A stretch of 64,000 nt of DNA from Neobacillus terrae (GCF_011393025.1 NZ_JAAOEO010000001.1:372001-436000); one strand, 5' to 3'; positions 37,902 through 46,413 are shown, counted from the stretch's first letter. Notes: generated by a model from the sequence alone, not told the origin. Made by a program: numbers and translations.

Positions 37902-38165
37902 TCAGCAATCGTCGTTTTCACCCACATAGGGATGGGATACAAACGAAGATGGCGAGTCAATCTGGTCACGGTCATCTACCATGCTTCTCGTTGCACAAAA
38001 TTGACTGCCATCTCCAAAGTTTTGCCCAAAGCCCTGGTTTTTTTTATCAGAATTATGCCAGTCTGCAAGAAGATTTTGACCGATATTAACTGCCGAAGCA
38101 TTTTCGAAGGAATTAATTTTAATCATATAGATATTTATATTAATATACGGTATTGGAGCAGGCAC
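37902..38165 (-). CDS. GerPA/GerPF-like spore germination protein
   Basis: An 87-aa protein that starts at GTG 38165, after AAAGGAGG. It has the GerPA/GerPF layout: MPAPIPYININI, then INSFENASAVNIGQN, a Gly/Asn/Phe patch (NQGFGQNFGDGSQF) and an acidic end with DRDQIDSPSSF. GerP proteins help nutrients cross the spore coat. Similarity is by pattern only. It is divergent from an Hsp20-type gene, which is also of a kind found in spore coats. Confidence 0.55.
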   Translation of the reverse strand: MPAPIPYININIYMIKINSFENASAVNIGQNLLADWHNSDKKNQGFGQNFGDGSQFCATRSMVDDRDQIDSPSSFVSHPYVGENDDC

Positions 38166-38290
38166 GTAATTTCCTCCTTTGCTTGCTTCTAAAATATATG
38201 CATGCATAGGACAAATATGAGGAAAAGCAAACTGCAAATAGGACAATAAACATTCTCTTGCCAGAGGTACCTGAGAAGGAGATGAAATGG

Positions 38291-38767
38291 ATGGATATGG
38301 ATAAGCTGAAGCAGTGGCTGGATATCGCACAAAGCATGCATGGAAACGATTTTTGGAAAACGATTTTTGATCAGGATATGGCAGGATTTATGGATGAACA
38401 AAAAAGAGAAAAGCCTACAGATGGCGAAAATATGAGCCAAGGAAAGAAAGGTGACATTTTCCCTCCTATTGACATATTGGAAAATGATAAAGAAGTTATC
38501 ATATTGGTTGAAATACCAGGTGTTAAAAAAGAAGATATTGAGCTGGGGCTTAATGGGGACTCGTTATTAATAAAAGGAGTTTCGATGCAGTTTTTCTCTG
38601 AGTTCAGAAAAAAATATTCTGAGCGATTTTATGGGGAATTCAAGAGGAGTATCAAGCTTCCTGATGAGATAAAGCCAGAAGAGATTCAGGCTAAATTTTG
38701 GAATGGGATATTAATCGTAAGTTATTTAAAACCCCCCTCATATGTTCAGCCAATTAATATAGAATAA
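38291..38767 (+). CDS. Hsp20/alpha-crystallin family protein, coat-like
   Basis: A 158-aa small heat-shock-type protein. Residues 65-145 form the alpha-crystallin domain (VIILVEIPGVKKEDIELGLNGDSLLIKG, then FYGEFKRSIKLPDEI); the N-terminal arm is charged and Met-rich. B. subtilis CotM and CotP are coat proteins of this family. The terminal IxI motif is replaced by PINIE. I choose ATG 38291 because AAGGAG lies nine bases upstream; TTG 38258 and ATG 38282 are less well placed. Confidence 0.8.
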   Translation: MDMDKLKQWLDIAQSMHGNDFWKTIFDQDMAGFMDEQKREKPTDGENMSQGKKGDIFPPIDILENDKEVIILVEIPGVKKEDIELGLNGDSLLIKGVSMQFFSEFRKKYSERFYGEFKRSIKLPDEIKPEEIQAKFWNGILIVSYLKPPSYVQPINIE

Positions 38768-38810
38768 AAAGACCTACCGTTCCTGCATGTTGGGAAAGCA
38801 GGAACGGTAC
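38766..38810. terminator. Terminator between the Hsp20-like gene and ykuS
   Basis: ACCGTTCCTGC pairs perfectly with GCAGGAACGGT. The minus-strand side runs into TTTTTATTC, so it mainly serves ykuS. Confidence 0.75.
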
Positions 38811-38839
38811 AAATATTTAGGGATCTTACATGAATATGC

Positions 38840-39082
38840 TTATTGAAGCCTGCTTTCAACTTCACGGCATACTTCATCAGCCGATAGTCCGTTTGCTTCA
38901 ATAACAGAACCTTTTATTGCAGTGTCCTGAATACCCATTACATTTGAATCAAGGCCAGTCAATACACAGCAATCGCAATTTTGCGCATCAGATTCCTGCT
39001 TTAACTCCACAACATCATATCCTTTGTCTCGCAGTGCCTGCTGGACATTTGTAAGTGATTGTTCTACTCCTACTTTCGCCAT
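38840..39082 (-). CDS. ykuS: YkuS family protein (UPF0180)
   Basis: An 80-aa protein of the YkuS/UPF0180 family: [26 protein letters not shown], then [18 protein letters not shown] and a C-terminal helix [13 protein letters not shown]. Function unknown. ATG 39082 follows AGGAGG; an in-frame TTG two codons earlier is too close. Divergent from the YuzL-like gene. Confidence 0.88.
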   Translation of the reverse strand: MAKVGVEQSLTNVQQALRDKGYDVVELKQESDAQNCDCCVLTGLDSNVMGIQDTAIKGSVIEANGLSADEVCREVESRLQ

Positions 39083-39193
39083 TTCCAAACACCTCCTCCT
39101 AAACTTAGCTTGCCTAAGTGGAAATCAATTATTCCTTGCCTTTTCTGCATAACTTGATTCAATCTGCAGGAAGCTAAAAGTGGAGGTGCTGAC

Positions 39194-39325
39194 ATGTCCA
39201 AAAGAAAACAGGATCCATCAACTATTGGTCTTGCCTCAAGCCAGGTTGAAGGGCAAGGGACCACACAAACAGAAACTGGAAGCAAAAGTGTGTCTTCTTC
39301 ACGAAAAAAACAAAAAAGAGATTAA
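39194..39325 (+). CDS. YuzL-like small basic protein
   Basis: A 43-aa protein: MSKRKQDPSTIG, then SSQVEGQGTTQTETGSKS, ending SSRKKQKRD. The DPS start, the V-x-G-x-G-TT-x-x-E middle and the basic tail fit the YuzL family of small, probably spore-associated proteins. GGAGGTG precedes the ATG and a strong terminator follows. Assignment rests on pattern only. Confidence 0.6.
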   Translation: MSKRKQDPSTIGLASSQVEGQGTTQTETGSKSVSSSRKKQKRD

Positions 39326-39375
39326 AAAAAGGTGCAAAAAGACCAAGCAGGTTCTTTTTGCACCTTTTTAATTTT
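39326..39375. terminator. Bidirectional terminator
   Basis: AAAAAGGTGCAAAAAGA pairs with TTCTTTTTGCACCTTTTT. It ends the YuzL-like gene. Confidence 0.85.
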
Positions 39376-39440
39376 AAATGTAATGAAGTATAAAGTTTTA
39401 CCTATTAAATTGTCTAGCTCAGGCGCTTCCGCTTTTCTTA

Positions 39441-41060
39441 TTATTGATACATAAGCGATATTTGTTTTTGCAATTCTGCATTTTCGAGGTACTCATCATA
39501 AGTCATTTGCTTATCAACAAGTCCTTTTGGAGTAAGTTCAAAAATACGGTTCGCAATCGTTTGGATAAACTGATGGTCATGCGAAGAGAATATTAATGAA
39601 CCTTTAAAGTTGATTAGACCATTGTTCAGAGCAGTGATTGATTCAAGGTCCAGGTGATTTGTCGGTTCATCCAGCAAAAGAACATTAGAACCGCTTAACA
39701 TCATTTTAGAAAGCATGCAGCGTACCTTTTCTCCACCAGAAAGCACACTGGACTTTTTAAGGACATCCTCACCTGAGAATAGCATTCTTCCGAGAAAGCC
39801 TCTTAGGAAGCTTTCGCTGTCATCTTTAGGAGAAAATTGGCGCAGCCAGTCAACAAGATTTAATTCGCTATCTTCAAAGAACATAGAATTGTCCTTTGGA
39901 AAATATGCCTGAGTTGTTGTGATACCCCATTTAACTGTGCCGCTGTCAGCTTCCATTTCACCCATAAGAATTTTAAAAAGAGTGGTAATAGCAATCTCAT
40001 TTGTTCCTACAAGAGCAATTTTGTCATCCTTATTCATCACAAAATTAATATTATCAAGAACTTTAACACCATCAATTGTTTTAGTGAGACCTTCAACCCT
40101 TAAGAGATCATTTCCGATCTCACGGTCAGGCGTAAAGCCTACATAAGGATAACGTCTTGAAGATGGCCGAATATCATCAAGTGAGATCTTGTCCAAAAGC
40201 TTTTTCCGTGAAGTAGCCTGTTTGGACTTCGATGCATTTGCACTGAATCGAGCAATAAAGCTTTGAAGTTCTTTGATCTTTTCTTCTTTCTTCTTATTAG
40301 CATCCTGTGCCATTCTTTGAGCCAGCTGGCTGGATTCATACCAGAAGTCATAGTTTCCAACATAAATCTGAATTTTACCAAAGTCAAGGTCAGCAATATG
40401 TGTACAAACTTTATTTAAGAAATGTCTGTCATGGGATACAACTATAACAGTATTTTCAAAGTTAATTAGGAATTCTTCCAGCCATTGAATCGCCTTAATA
40501 TCAAGGTGGTTTGTCGGTTCGTCAAGCAAAAGGACATCAGGCTTACCAAATAGAGCTTGGGCCAACAGAACTTTTACCTTTTCTGAGCCAGTTAGTTCTT
40601 CCATTTTTTTTGTGTGAAGGTCTTCTTCAATACCGAGGCCTTTTAACAGAATTGCAGCCTCTGATTCAGCTTCCCAGCCGTTAAGGTCGGCAAATTCTCC
40701 TTCAAGTTCAGCAGCCTTCATGCCGTCTTCATCTGTAAAGTCTTCCTTCATGTAAATAGCATCTTTCTCCTGCATTACCTCAAACAGGCGGGCATGTCCC
40801 ATAATAACGACTTTTAAAACTTCGTCCTGCTCGTACTCGAAGTGGTTCTGTTTTAAAACAGCCAGTCTTTCATTAGGGCCTAGGAAAACACTTCCGGATT
40901 GTGGTTCAATTTCCCCGGATAAAATTTTCAAAAATGTTGATTTTCCGGCACCGTTTGCACCGATCAAGCCATAGCAATTGCCAGGGTTAAACTTTATATT
41001 TACATCTTCAAATAATTTTCTATCACCATATCTTAAACCTACGTTACTTACCGTAATCAT
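39441..41060 (-). CDS. ykpA: ABC-F ATPase (YkpA/YbiT group)
   Basis: A 539-aa soluble protein with two ABC ATPase domains and no membrane segments; ABC-F proteins act on the ribosome. NBD1 has Walker A GANGAGKST, a signature written LTGSEKVKVLL, and LLLDEPTNHLD. A charged linker (about 240-300) carries the KKKEEKIKELQ helix. NBD2 has LSGGEKVRCML and LLLDEPTNHLD, but its Walker A reads GTNEIAITTLF, with Ile where a lysine is expected. ATG 41060 follows GGAGG. Not obviously of the antibiotic-resistance subgroup. Confidence 0.92.
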   Translation of the reverse strand: MITVSNVGLRYGDRKLFEDVNIKFNPGNCYGLIGANGAGKSTFLKILSGEIEPQSGSVFLGPNERLAVLKQNHFEYEQDEVLKVVIMGHARLFEVMQEKDAIYMKEDFTDEDGMKAAELEGEFADLNGWEAESEAAILLKGLGIEEDLHTKKMEELTGSEKVKVLLAQALFGKPDVLLLDEPTNHLDIKAIQWLEEFLINFENTVIVVSHDRHFLNKVCTHIADLDFGKIQIYVGNYDFWYESSQLAQRMAQDANKKKEEKIKELQSFIARFSANASKSKQATSRKKLLDKISLDDIRPSSRRYPYVGFTPDREIGNDLLRVEGLTKTIDGVKVLDNINFVMNKDDKIALVGTNEIAITTLFKILMGEMEADSGTVKWGITTTQAYFPKDNSMFFEDSELNLVDWLRQFSPKDDSESFLRGFLGRMLFSGEDVLKKSSVLSGGEKVRCMLSKMMLSGSNVLLLDEPTNHLDLESITALNNGLINFKGSLIFSSHDHQFIQTIANRIFELTPKGLVDKQMTYDEYLENAELQKQISLMYQ

Positions 41061-41428
41061 GTTTAAATCCTCCATATATAAATATCTCAAAAATTATATC
41101 ATTAAAAAAAGGTCATAGCGAATGGTTTTTAGCTGAAGGTGTGAAATTGTATTAATTTGGATATTTAATAGGGGCATTTTGGAAAGAAAAGGGCAGGAGA
41201 GGCCAAATAAAGGTCTTTTCCTTTTTTATTAATTAAAAAATTAATTAAACCAAGGTTTGTAATTTACATTTTCCGGGAATAACACCACTATAATTTTGTA
41301 TTATATTTAACTTTTTAAATGATAAGATGCCTGAAAAATTATCCAATTTTTTTAAAAGTTTTCACACTTTATTCATACTTTTAGTGTAAAATTGAATTTG
41401 TGACCAGCAAATAAAGAAGGTGAGTAGA
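41061..41428. other. Intergenic region without a recognised gene
   Basis: AT-rich. A TTAATTAAAAAATTAATTAA palindrome lies near 41226-41247. The last 60 bases probably hold the promoter for the 41-aa gene. Nothing else is supported. Confidence 0.4.
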
Positions 41429-41554
41429 ATGGCTAAGAAACCAATTTCCGACCTAGTAAACAAATTAAAAAAAGCAGGAATAAAGGCCAGTTTGACTAAA
41501 CCGAAATCCAATTATCTTTTATCATTACAGCAGTTAAAAAATAATCCAACATAG
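41429..41554 (+). CDS. Hypothetical basic protein, 41 aa
   Basis: A small lysine-rich protein, MAKKPISDLVNKLKKAGIKA and so on, with an amphipathic helix then LLSLQQLKNN. AAGGTG precedes the ATG and a strong terminator follows, which together favour a real gene. I do not recognise it. Confidence 0.55.
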   Translation: MAKKPISDLVNKLKKAGIKASLTKPKSNYLLSLQQLKNNPT

Positions 41555-41560
41555 TACAAA

Positions 41561-41604
41561 AGAAAAAAGCGGCCATCCCCGAGGATAACCGCTTTTTTCT
41601 TTTC
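41561..41604. terminator. Bidirectional terminator
   Basis: AAAAAAGCGG and ATCC arms pair with GGAT and CCGCTTTTTT. It separates the 41-aa gene from the SCO gene on the other strand. Confidence 0.85.
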
Positions 41605-41613
41605 GGTAATTGA

Positions 41614-42216
41614 TTAATTTAGCCGATCGTTTATATAGTTAAATACTTCCTTATGGTTAAATTCTTCTCCCATAGGGAATTTTTTAATAAACTTATTGTT
41701 TTCATCAACAAGATAAGTAAAAGTACTGTGTACAAAAAAGCCATTTCCAGGATCGGTGTATTGAAATTGAAGAGCATTTGCTACCTGTTTGATTTTTTTT
41801 TGGTCTTTTTTAATAGTTTCTTTTTGTCCAGTTAGGAACTTCCAGTTACTATCATTTTTTATGCCGAAGGAAGACATATATTTTTTAAGTGTATTAGGGG
41901 TATCCCGGTATGGATCAATTGTTATCGTTACAAACTCAATTTGTTTTCCAAACGCTCCGCTTTTTTTCAAGTCCCTCTGTAAAAGAAGCATTTTTTGTGT
42001 AGTAGTCGGACATATATCAGGGCAATGGGTATAGATAAATTCCACGAGCTTTAGCTTTTTATGGTCATCACCAAAACGATAAGTTTCATTGTTTTGGGTA
42101 GTAAGAGCCGCATTATCAGGAATCCTGGCCGATGCATCACGGATTAGGAAAAAAGAAATTCCACCGAGAATGCCAATGATTATGAGCAAGCTGCTGATCA
42201 CATAAATTTTTTTCAT
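41614..42216 (-). CDS. SCO1/SenC-family copper chaperone
   Basis: A thioredoxin-fold protein that helps build the CuA centre of cytochrome c oxidase or acts as a thiol redox factor. The 200-aa protein has one N-terminal membrane segment (about 5-26) and no lipobox. The copper motif has Cys65 and Cys69 (CPDIC), with ligand His163 in FFVHSTFTYL. ATG 42216 follows GGGGGGAG. It stands alone; no oxidase genes are adjacent. Confidence 0.9.
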   Translation of the reverse strand: MKKIYVISSLLIIIGILGGISFFLIRDASARIPDNAALTTQNNETYRFGDDHKKLKLVEFIYTHCPDICPTTTQKMLLLQRDLKKSGAFGKQIEFVTITIDPYRDTPNTLKKYMSSFGIKNDSNWKFLTGQKETIKKDQKKIKQVANALQFQYTDPGNGFFVHSTFTYLVDENNKFIKKFPMGEEFNHKEVFNYINDRLN

Positions 42217-42564
42217 TTTCTCTCCCCCCATAAATAAGATAAAGAACTTTATGCAAAAAAGATATGGATAAATTGTGAACTATATCCATTAAGGACATTT
42301 GAGGAGCTTATACCCTTTCTTAATTTGAGTATAAAACCACCAGAGACAAAGCTCCTGACCCTCCGAAGTCATTTTATAAATTTGTATATACCCGGAGAGA
42401 ATAATAAAAATATCCTAGCTTTTTGTCCTTCCTTGAATTAAAAAATTCTTAGATGACCTTGATTTCTTTATTATAACGATAAAAGCTTAAGGGAAAGTTT
42501 TATCTTTGTTACCTGTTTATGAATTTTCACGAAAAAAAGATTTTTTGTGGAATATTTTGTCGAA
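42217..42564. other. Intergenic region without a recognised gene
   Basis: No ORF with a ribosome site is supported. GAGGAGCTT (42301) and AAGCTCCT (42348) are near-complementary and might form a weak hairpin. Confidence 0.4.
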
Positions 42565-42593
42565 TTGACTATATAATGGAAGTGTTATATAAT
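42565..42593 (+). promoter_or_regulatory. Strong sigma-A promoter of the MutS2-like gene
   Basis: TTGACT (42565-42570), exactly 17 bases, then TATAAT (42588-42593). Transcription should begin near 42600, giving a leader of about 320 bases before the gene. Confidence 0.85.
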
Positions 42594-42626
42594 TCTAATA
42601 AATTGATTGATAAAGGAGTATGTTTT

Positions 42627-42650
42627 ATGTTAGGTGCCGTTCTTAACTAA
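42627..42650 (+). CDS. Leader peptide MLGAVLN
   Basis: A seven-codon ORF with an excellent ribosome site, AAAGGAG, about nine bases before its ATG and just after the promoter. Its last codons GTT CTT AAC TAA form one arm of the attenuator. Short leader ORFs of this kind precede antibiotic-resistance genes, where a stalled ribosome switches transcription on. The assignment rests on position, ribosome site and RNA pairing. Confidence 0.75.
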   Translation: MLGAVLN

Positions 42651-42880
42651 TCCACTAATTGGATATCCCGTTTTGATTCTCACAGCCTTTTTGTGGAAAA
42701 CACATAGGTTTATTTAGCTGTGGTTGAAAGGGAAGTTAAGAACAATGGTCATAGAAAAAGCATACTGAATTGACAAAGTATAGCTGTGTACCTCTGTGTA
42801 TACAGCTTTTTATTTTGTATTTTGGAAATGTGAAAAGGAAGAAGAGTATTTCTGTCTTCAAGGCCGTAATGACATTGTTC
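42639..42880 (+). promoter_or_regulatory. Ribosome-sensing transcription attenuator
   Basis: Three mutually exclusive pairings are visible. GTTCTTAACT (42639-42648, inside the leader ORF) pairs perfectly with AGTTAAGAAC (42734-42743). The overlapping GAACAATGGTCAT (42740-42752) pairs with ATGACATTGTTC (42869-42880), 12 pairs with one bulge. The latter contains one arm of terminator 2. A ribosome stalled on the leader would block the first pairing, free the second, and so prevent termination. A nested CACAGC/GCTGTG (42681/42717) extends the off state. Confidence 0.75.
42782..42816 (+). terminator. Attenuator terminator 1
   Basis: AGCTGTGTAC (42782-42791) pairs with GTATACAGCT (42798-42807), one G-U, six-base loop, followed by TTTTATTTT. 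It lies in the leader between promoter and gene. Confidence 0.75.
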
Positions 42881-42896
42881 ATTACGGCCTTTTTTA
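42861..42896 (+). terminator. Attenuator terminator 2
   Basis: A perfect 12-bp stem AGGCCGTAATGA / TCATTACGGCCT followed by TTTTTT. It ends 11 bases before the ribosome site of the MutS2-like gene, so it must be bypassed for expression. Confidence 0.92.
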
Positions 42897-42919
42897 TTAA
42901 ACTTTCAGGAGGAACAACA

Positions 42920-44848
42920 TTGAATAAACAAACCTTTCAAGTACTTGATTTTTTAAAAGTTAAGGAAACTGTGTCAGCTTACGCTTTGACAGCGGAGGGC
43001 AGGAGAAGAATCGTAGAGCTTGTTCCTTCCATAAACCTAAAACAAATTGAAGCTATGCTTGGGGAAGTCACAGAAGCTGTGGAAATTCTAAAAAAGAGTG
43101 CAAGTGTTCCTGTCCATGGCCTAGACGGTGTAGAACTGTTAATGACAAGCTTAAACAAGGGGGTGGCCTTACGTCCGGACCAATTAACAAAACTCGCCGA
43201 ATTTCTGGATTGCTGTGGAAAGATGCGGCGGTATATGAGCGATAAAGAATTCATAGGACCAAGGATTTCTTCTTATGTTAATACAATTGAGGAACTGCCT
43301 GAACTTGGAGCTGAGATTATTCGCTGTATTCGCAATGGTCAGGTGGATGATTATGCAAGTAAAGAATTATTGAGTATACGAAAACAGCTGTCTATCCAAA
43401 AGGAAAGATTAAATGAAAAAATGCAGCAAATGGTTCGATCCAACAAATACAAATTATATCTTCAAGAGAGTGTTGTAAGTCAAAGGCATGGCAGATTTGT
43501 CATTCCCGTGAAGAAGGAATACAGGAACAAAATTAAAGGGGCTGTATTAGATACTTCCGCCTCAGGGTCAACTGTTTTTATTGAACCTGAAGAAATTGCA
43601 GTCTACCAAGAACAGCATGAATGGATGGTGGCAGAAGAGGAAGCTGAGATTCATAAAATCCTTCTTTTTTTAACAGGACTAGTGGAAAGCAAGGAACCGC
43701 AGCTAAGGTTATCAATTGAAACGATGATTCATTACGATGTTCTTTTTGCTAAGGCAAAACATAGCAGACATGTGAACGGAAGAACTGTAGCCCTAAACGA
43801 AACTCACTATATCCATCTTGTTGAAGCTCGTCACCCATTACTGGGAGATAAAGCTTGTCCCTTTACACTGGAACTTGGAAGACAGGAAAATGCTCTAGTA
43901 ATTACAGGCCCAAATACTGGTGGAAAAACAGTTTCAATTAAAACAGTTGGGCTTTTAACCTTAATGGCCCAATCAGGGTTGCATGTGCCAGTAGCGGAGG
44001 GCAGTTCTTTAAGTATATTTCAAAAGGTCCTTGTCGATATTGGTGATGGTCAGAGTATTATAGACAATTTAAGCACCTTCAGTTCAAGGATCGTTAATAT
44101 AATAGAAATTTTAAAGGAAACGAATGATAATTCTCTTGTCCTGTTGGATGAATTAGGTTCAGGGACGGATCCAAGGGAAGGAATGGGGCTTGCTGCTGCA
44201 ATTCTTGAACAGCTTTATGATAAGGGTGCAACTCTTTTAGCTACCACTCATTACAGCGAAATTAAAGAGTTTGCGGATAATCATTCCGGTTTTCTTAATG
44301 GTTCGATGGAATTTGACCTTGAAACATTACGGCCAACATACAAGCTTATTATAGGCAAGGGCGGCGAGAGTCAAGCGTTTGCCATAGCATTAAAACTTGG
44401 GATTCATCTTAAAATAATAGAAAAAGCACATTTGATTACCTATAAGGAAAACAAGGAGTACCCTTTGGAGGAAATAGATACAGTAGAAAAAAGAGAAATA
44501 GAAAAGCAAATCATCATAAACAGACATCAACGAAGAGAAAAAAAAGTGGAATCAGCAACCCCGAAATTACAAAAATTTATACAGGGTGACAATGTTCTTC
44601 TTACCAACACCGATGAATTTGGAATTGTCTATAAAGGGCCAGATGAGAAGGGGAACTATGTGGTTCAAGTTAAAGGAGAAAAAATCAGCATCAATCAAAA
44701 GAGAATGAAGCTTTATATTCCTGCCAGGGAGCTATATCCTGAAGATTATGATTTTGATATTATCTTCGAATCGAAAGAGAACAGGAAGAAAAATTCTTTG
44801 TTATCACGTAAACATGAGGAAGGAATTGTCATAGAACATTTTGAATAA
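42920..44848 (+). CDS. MutS2-like ATPase lacking the Smr domain
   Basis: A 642-aa relative of MutS2, the MutS-family ATPase implicated in B. subtilis in resolving collided ribosomes. It has the MutS core/clamp region (1-310), Walker A GPNTGGKT at 330-337, Walker B LVLLDELGSGTDP near 406-418 and TTHYSE. A KOW-like segment follows (QGDNVLLTNTDEFGIVYKG, from about 555). Full MutS2 is about 785 aa and ends in an Smr nuclease domain; this one stops before it. TTG 42920 follows AGGAGG. The inducible leader suggests a role in coping with ribosome-targeting drugs (inference). Confidence 0.85.
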   Translation: MNKQTFQVLDFLKVKETVSAYALTAEGRRRIVELVPSINLKQIEAMLGEVTEAVEILKKSASVPVHGLDGVELLMTSLNKGVALRPDQLTKLAEFLDCCGKMRRYMSDKEFIGPRISSYVNTIEELPELGAEIIRCIRNGQVDDYASKELLSIRKQLSIQKERLNEKMQQMVRSNKYKLYLQESVVSQRHGRFVIPVKKEYRNKIKGAVLDTSASGSTVFIEPEEIAVYQEQHEWMVAEEEAEIHKILLFLTGLVESKEPQLRLSIETMIHYDVLFAKAKHSRHVNGRTVALNETHYIHLVEARHPLLGDKACPFTLELGRQENALVITGPNTGGKTVSIKTVGLLTLMAQSGLHVPVAEGSSLSIFQKVLVDIGDGQSIIDNLSTFSSRIVNIIEILKETNDNSLVLLDELGSGTDPREGMGLAAAILEQLYDKGATLLATTHYSEIKEFADNHSGFLNGSMEFDLETLRPTYKLIIGKGGESQAFAIALKLGIHLKIIEKAHLITYKENKEYPLEEIDTVEKREIEKQIIINRHQRREKKVESATPKLQKFIQGDNVLLTNTDEFGIVYKGPDEKGNYVVQVKGEKISINQKRMKLYIPARELYPEDYDFDIIFESKENRKKNSLLSRKHEEGIVIEHFE

Positions 44849-44853
44849 AATCA

Positions 44854-44882
44854 GGGTCGGTAGGATCTACGGCCCTTTCTTC
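44854..44882 (+). terminator. Weak terminator candidate after the MutS2-like gene
   Basis: AGGGTCGGTAG can pair imperfectly with CTACGGCCCT, followed by TTTCTTC. Confidence 0.5.
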
Positions 44883-45004
44883 AAAATCCACCGATATTTT
44901 CTGATAATTAGAAATCCTTTGATTTTAAGTACATTTATGACGTGGTCATGTTACAATAAGTAAAGCAAAATATGGAAGTGTGTTTTATAAAGGAGATTTA
45001 GTTA

Positions 45005-46189
45005 ATGGAAAGAAAAGAAAGAAGAAATATCTTCTCGCTTCAGGGATTTTATTTGCTGTCCTTTTTCGGTGTAGGCAGTTTATATCCATTATTAAGCGTT
45101 TATTTATCAGAAGTTGAAAAATTAAATGGGTATCAAATTGGTACAATTCTTTCAATTGGCCCTATTGTTATGATTTTTTTTCAGCCACTTTGGGGGATGA
45201 TTTCCGATTTAACCCATTCGCCTACCAAAGTCTTAACATTTACCACCTTTTTGGCTGGAGTTGGTGGGTTTGGTTATTACCTTTTCGGTTCTTACTCTAT
45301 GTTTTTTTTGACGGCTGTTCTGGTAGCAATTTTTCAAAGTGCCATCATACCTGTTTCTGATAGTATTTCCTTAAAGTTCTCAAGCAGGTTAAATTATAAT
45401 TACGGGAATATCAGATTGTTCGGATCATTAGGTTTTGGACTGGCCGTTTTTATTATGGGGAAGCTTTCAGAATTTTCTCCCGCAGTTATTTTCTTTTCAT
45501 TTTTTGTTTCTTTGTCGCTTGCTTCTATTTTAGCTTTTAGGCTTCCAAAAGAACATACAGGAGAAAACGTAAAAATCTTTTCAGGAATGAAAGATCTTTT
45601 TAAACTTAAGAAATTTGTAATCTTTCTTTTTGTTACCTTTTTGATTTTTGGTCCTAATTTGGCCAATAACACCTACTTTGGTTTGTTTGTAGACGATCTG
45701 GGCGGTACATACACTGGTATAGGAATTGCCTTCTTTATTGCGGTGATGTCAGAGATTCCGTTTATGAGAGTAGCAGGAAGAGGTATTAACAAATTTGGTC
45801 TTCTACCCATTGCTGCAATTGCAGGAACGGTCTCGCTGGTTAGATGGCTATTTTACTTTATGGAGCCTAGCTTATCATTGGTTTATGCTTCAGCAGTTAT
45901 CCAGGGTTTTTCTCTCGGTTTGTTTATTCCGGCAGGATTACAATATATACGGGAAATTACACCCTCACATATTACAGCAACAGCAGTTACAATTTATTCT
46001 GCCATTGGTAACGGTTTAGGGAACTGGTTTAGCACCTTTGTTGGCGGATTGATTTATGACAGTTATTCCATTTTTGGGGTTTATCTATTTTTTGCAGTAC
46101 TTGCATTTCTCGGAGTTTTGCTTACATTATGGCTTATTAAGGAAGAAAAAAGCAGTATGTCTATTCGTAAAATTGCTGTAGGAGAATAA
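45005..46189 (+). CDS. MFS transporter
   Basis: A 394-aa transporter with 12 predicted membrane segments and the MFS loop motif GMISDLTHSPTKVL between segments 2 and 3. It belongs to the MFS_1-like group that includes LacY-, NupG- and YwbF-like proteins; the substrate is unknown. AAAGGAG precedes its ATG. It is not clearly cotranscribed with the MutS2-like gene, being 156 bases away after a weak hairpin, but an efflux role would fit that neighbour. Confidence 0.85.
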   Translation: MERKERRNIFSLQGFYLLSFFGVGSLYPLLSVYLSEVEKLNGYQIGTILSIGPIVMIFFQPLWGMISDLTHSPTKVLTFTTFLAGVGGFGYYLFGSYSMFFLTAVLVAIFQSAIIPVSDSISLKFSSRLNYNYGNIRLFGSLGFGLAVFIMGKLSEFSPAVIFFSFFVSLSLASILAFRLPKEHTGENVKIFSGMKDLFKLKKFVIFLFVTFLIFGPNLANNTYFGLFVDDLGGTYTGIGIAFFIAVMSEIPFMRVAGRGINKFGLLPIAAIAGTVSLVRWLFYFMEPSLSLVYASAVIQGFSLGLFIPAGLQYIREITPSHITATAVTIYSAIGNGLGNWFSTFVGGLIYDSYSIFGVYLFFAVLAFLGVLLTLWLIKEEKSSMSIRKIAVGE

Positions 46190-46230
46190 AATGAGCAATA
46201 AAGAATATAATGTGTTTTTGCAAATAAGAT

Positions 46231-46262
46231 AAAAAGGAGCTTTGAGCTCCTCTTTTACTTTT
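46231..46262 (+). terminator. MFS gene terminator
   Basis: AAGGAGCT / AGCTCCT hairpin (46233-46252) with a short TTG loop, followed by CTTTTACTTTT. Confidence 0.75.
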
Positions 46263-46413
46263 ATATTCCTGATAATGTAAAGAACAAAATACTTTGTACA
46301 GTGGAAAACACCACAAAAGATAAAAATCATGAACTGCTCAGTCCCTTAACTTATTCAATCCATAAATGGAAAATGGTTCTTTGGGCATACTAATAGTAAA
46401 GGAGGCGATTTCT

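Noticed and set aside
42770..42919. 50-residue N-terminal extension of the MutS2-like protein
   Set aside because: The stretch overlaps both attenuator terminators; AGGAGG and the family-like start support TTG 42920.
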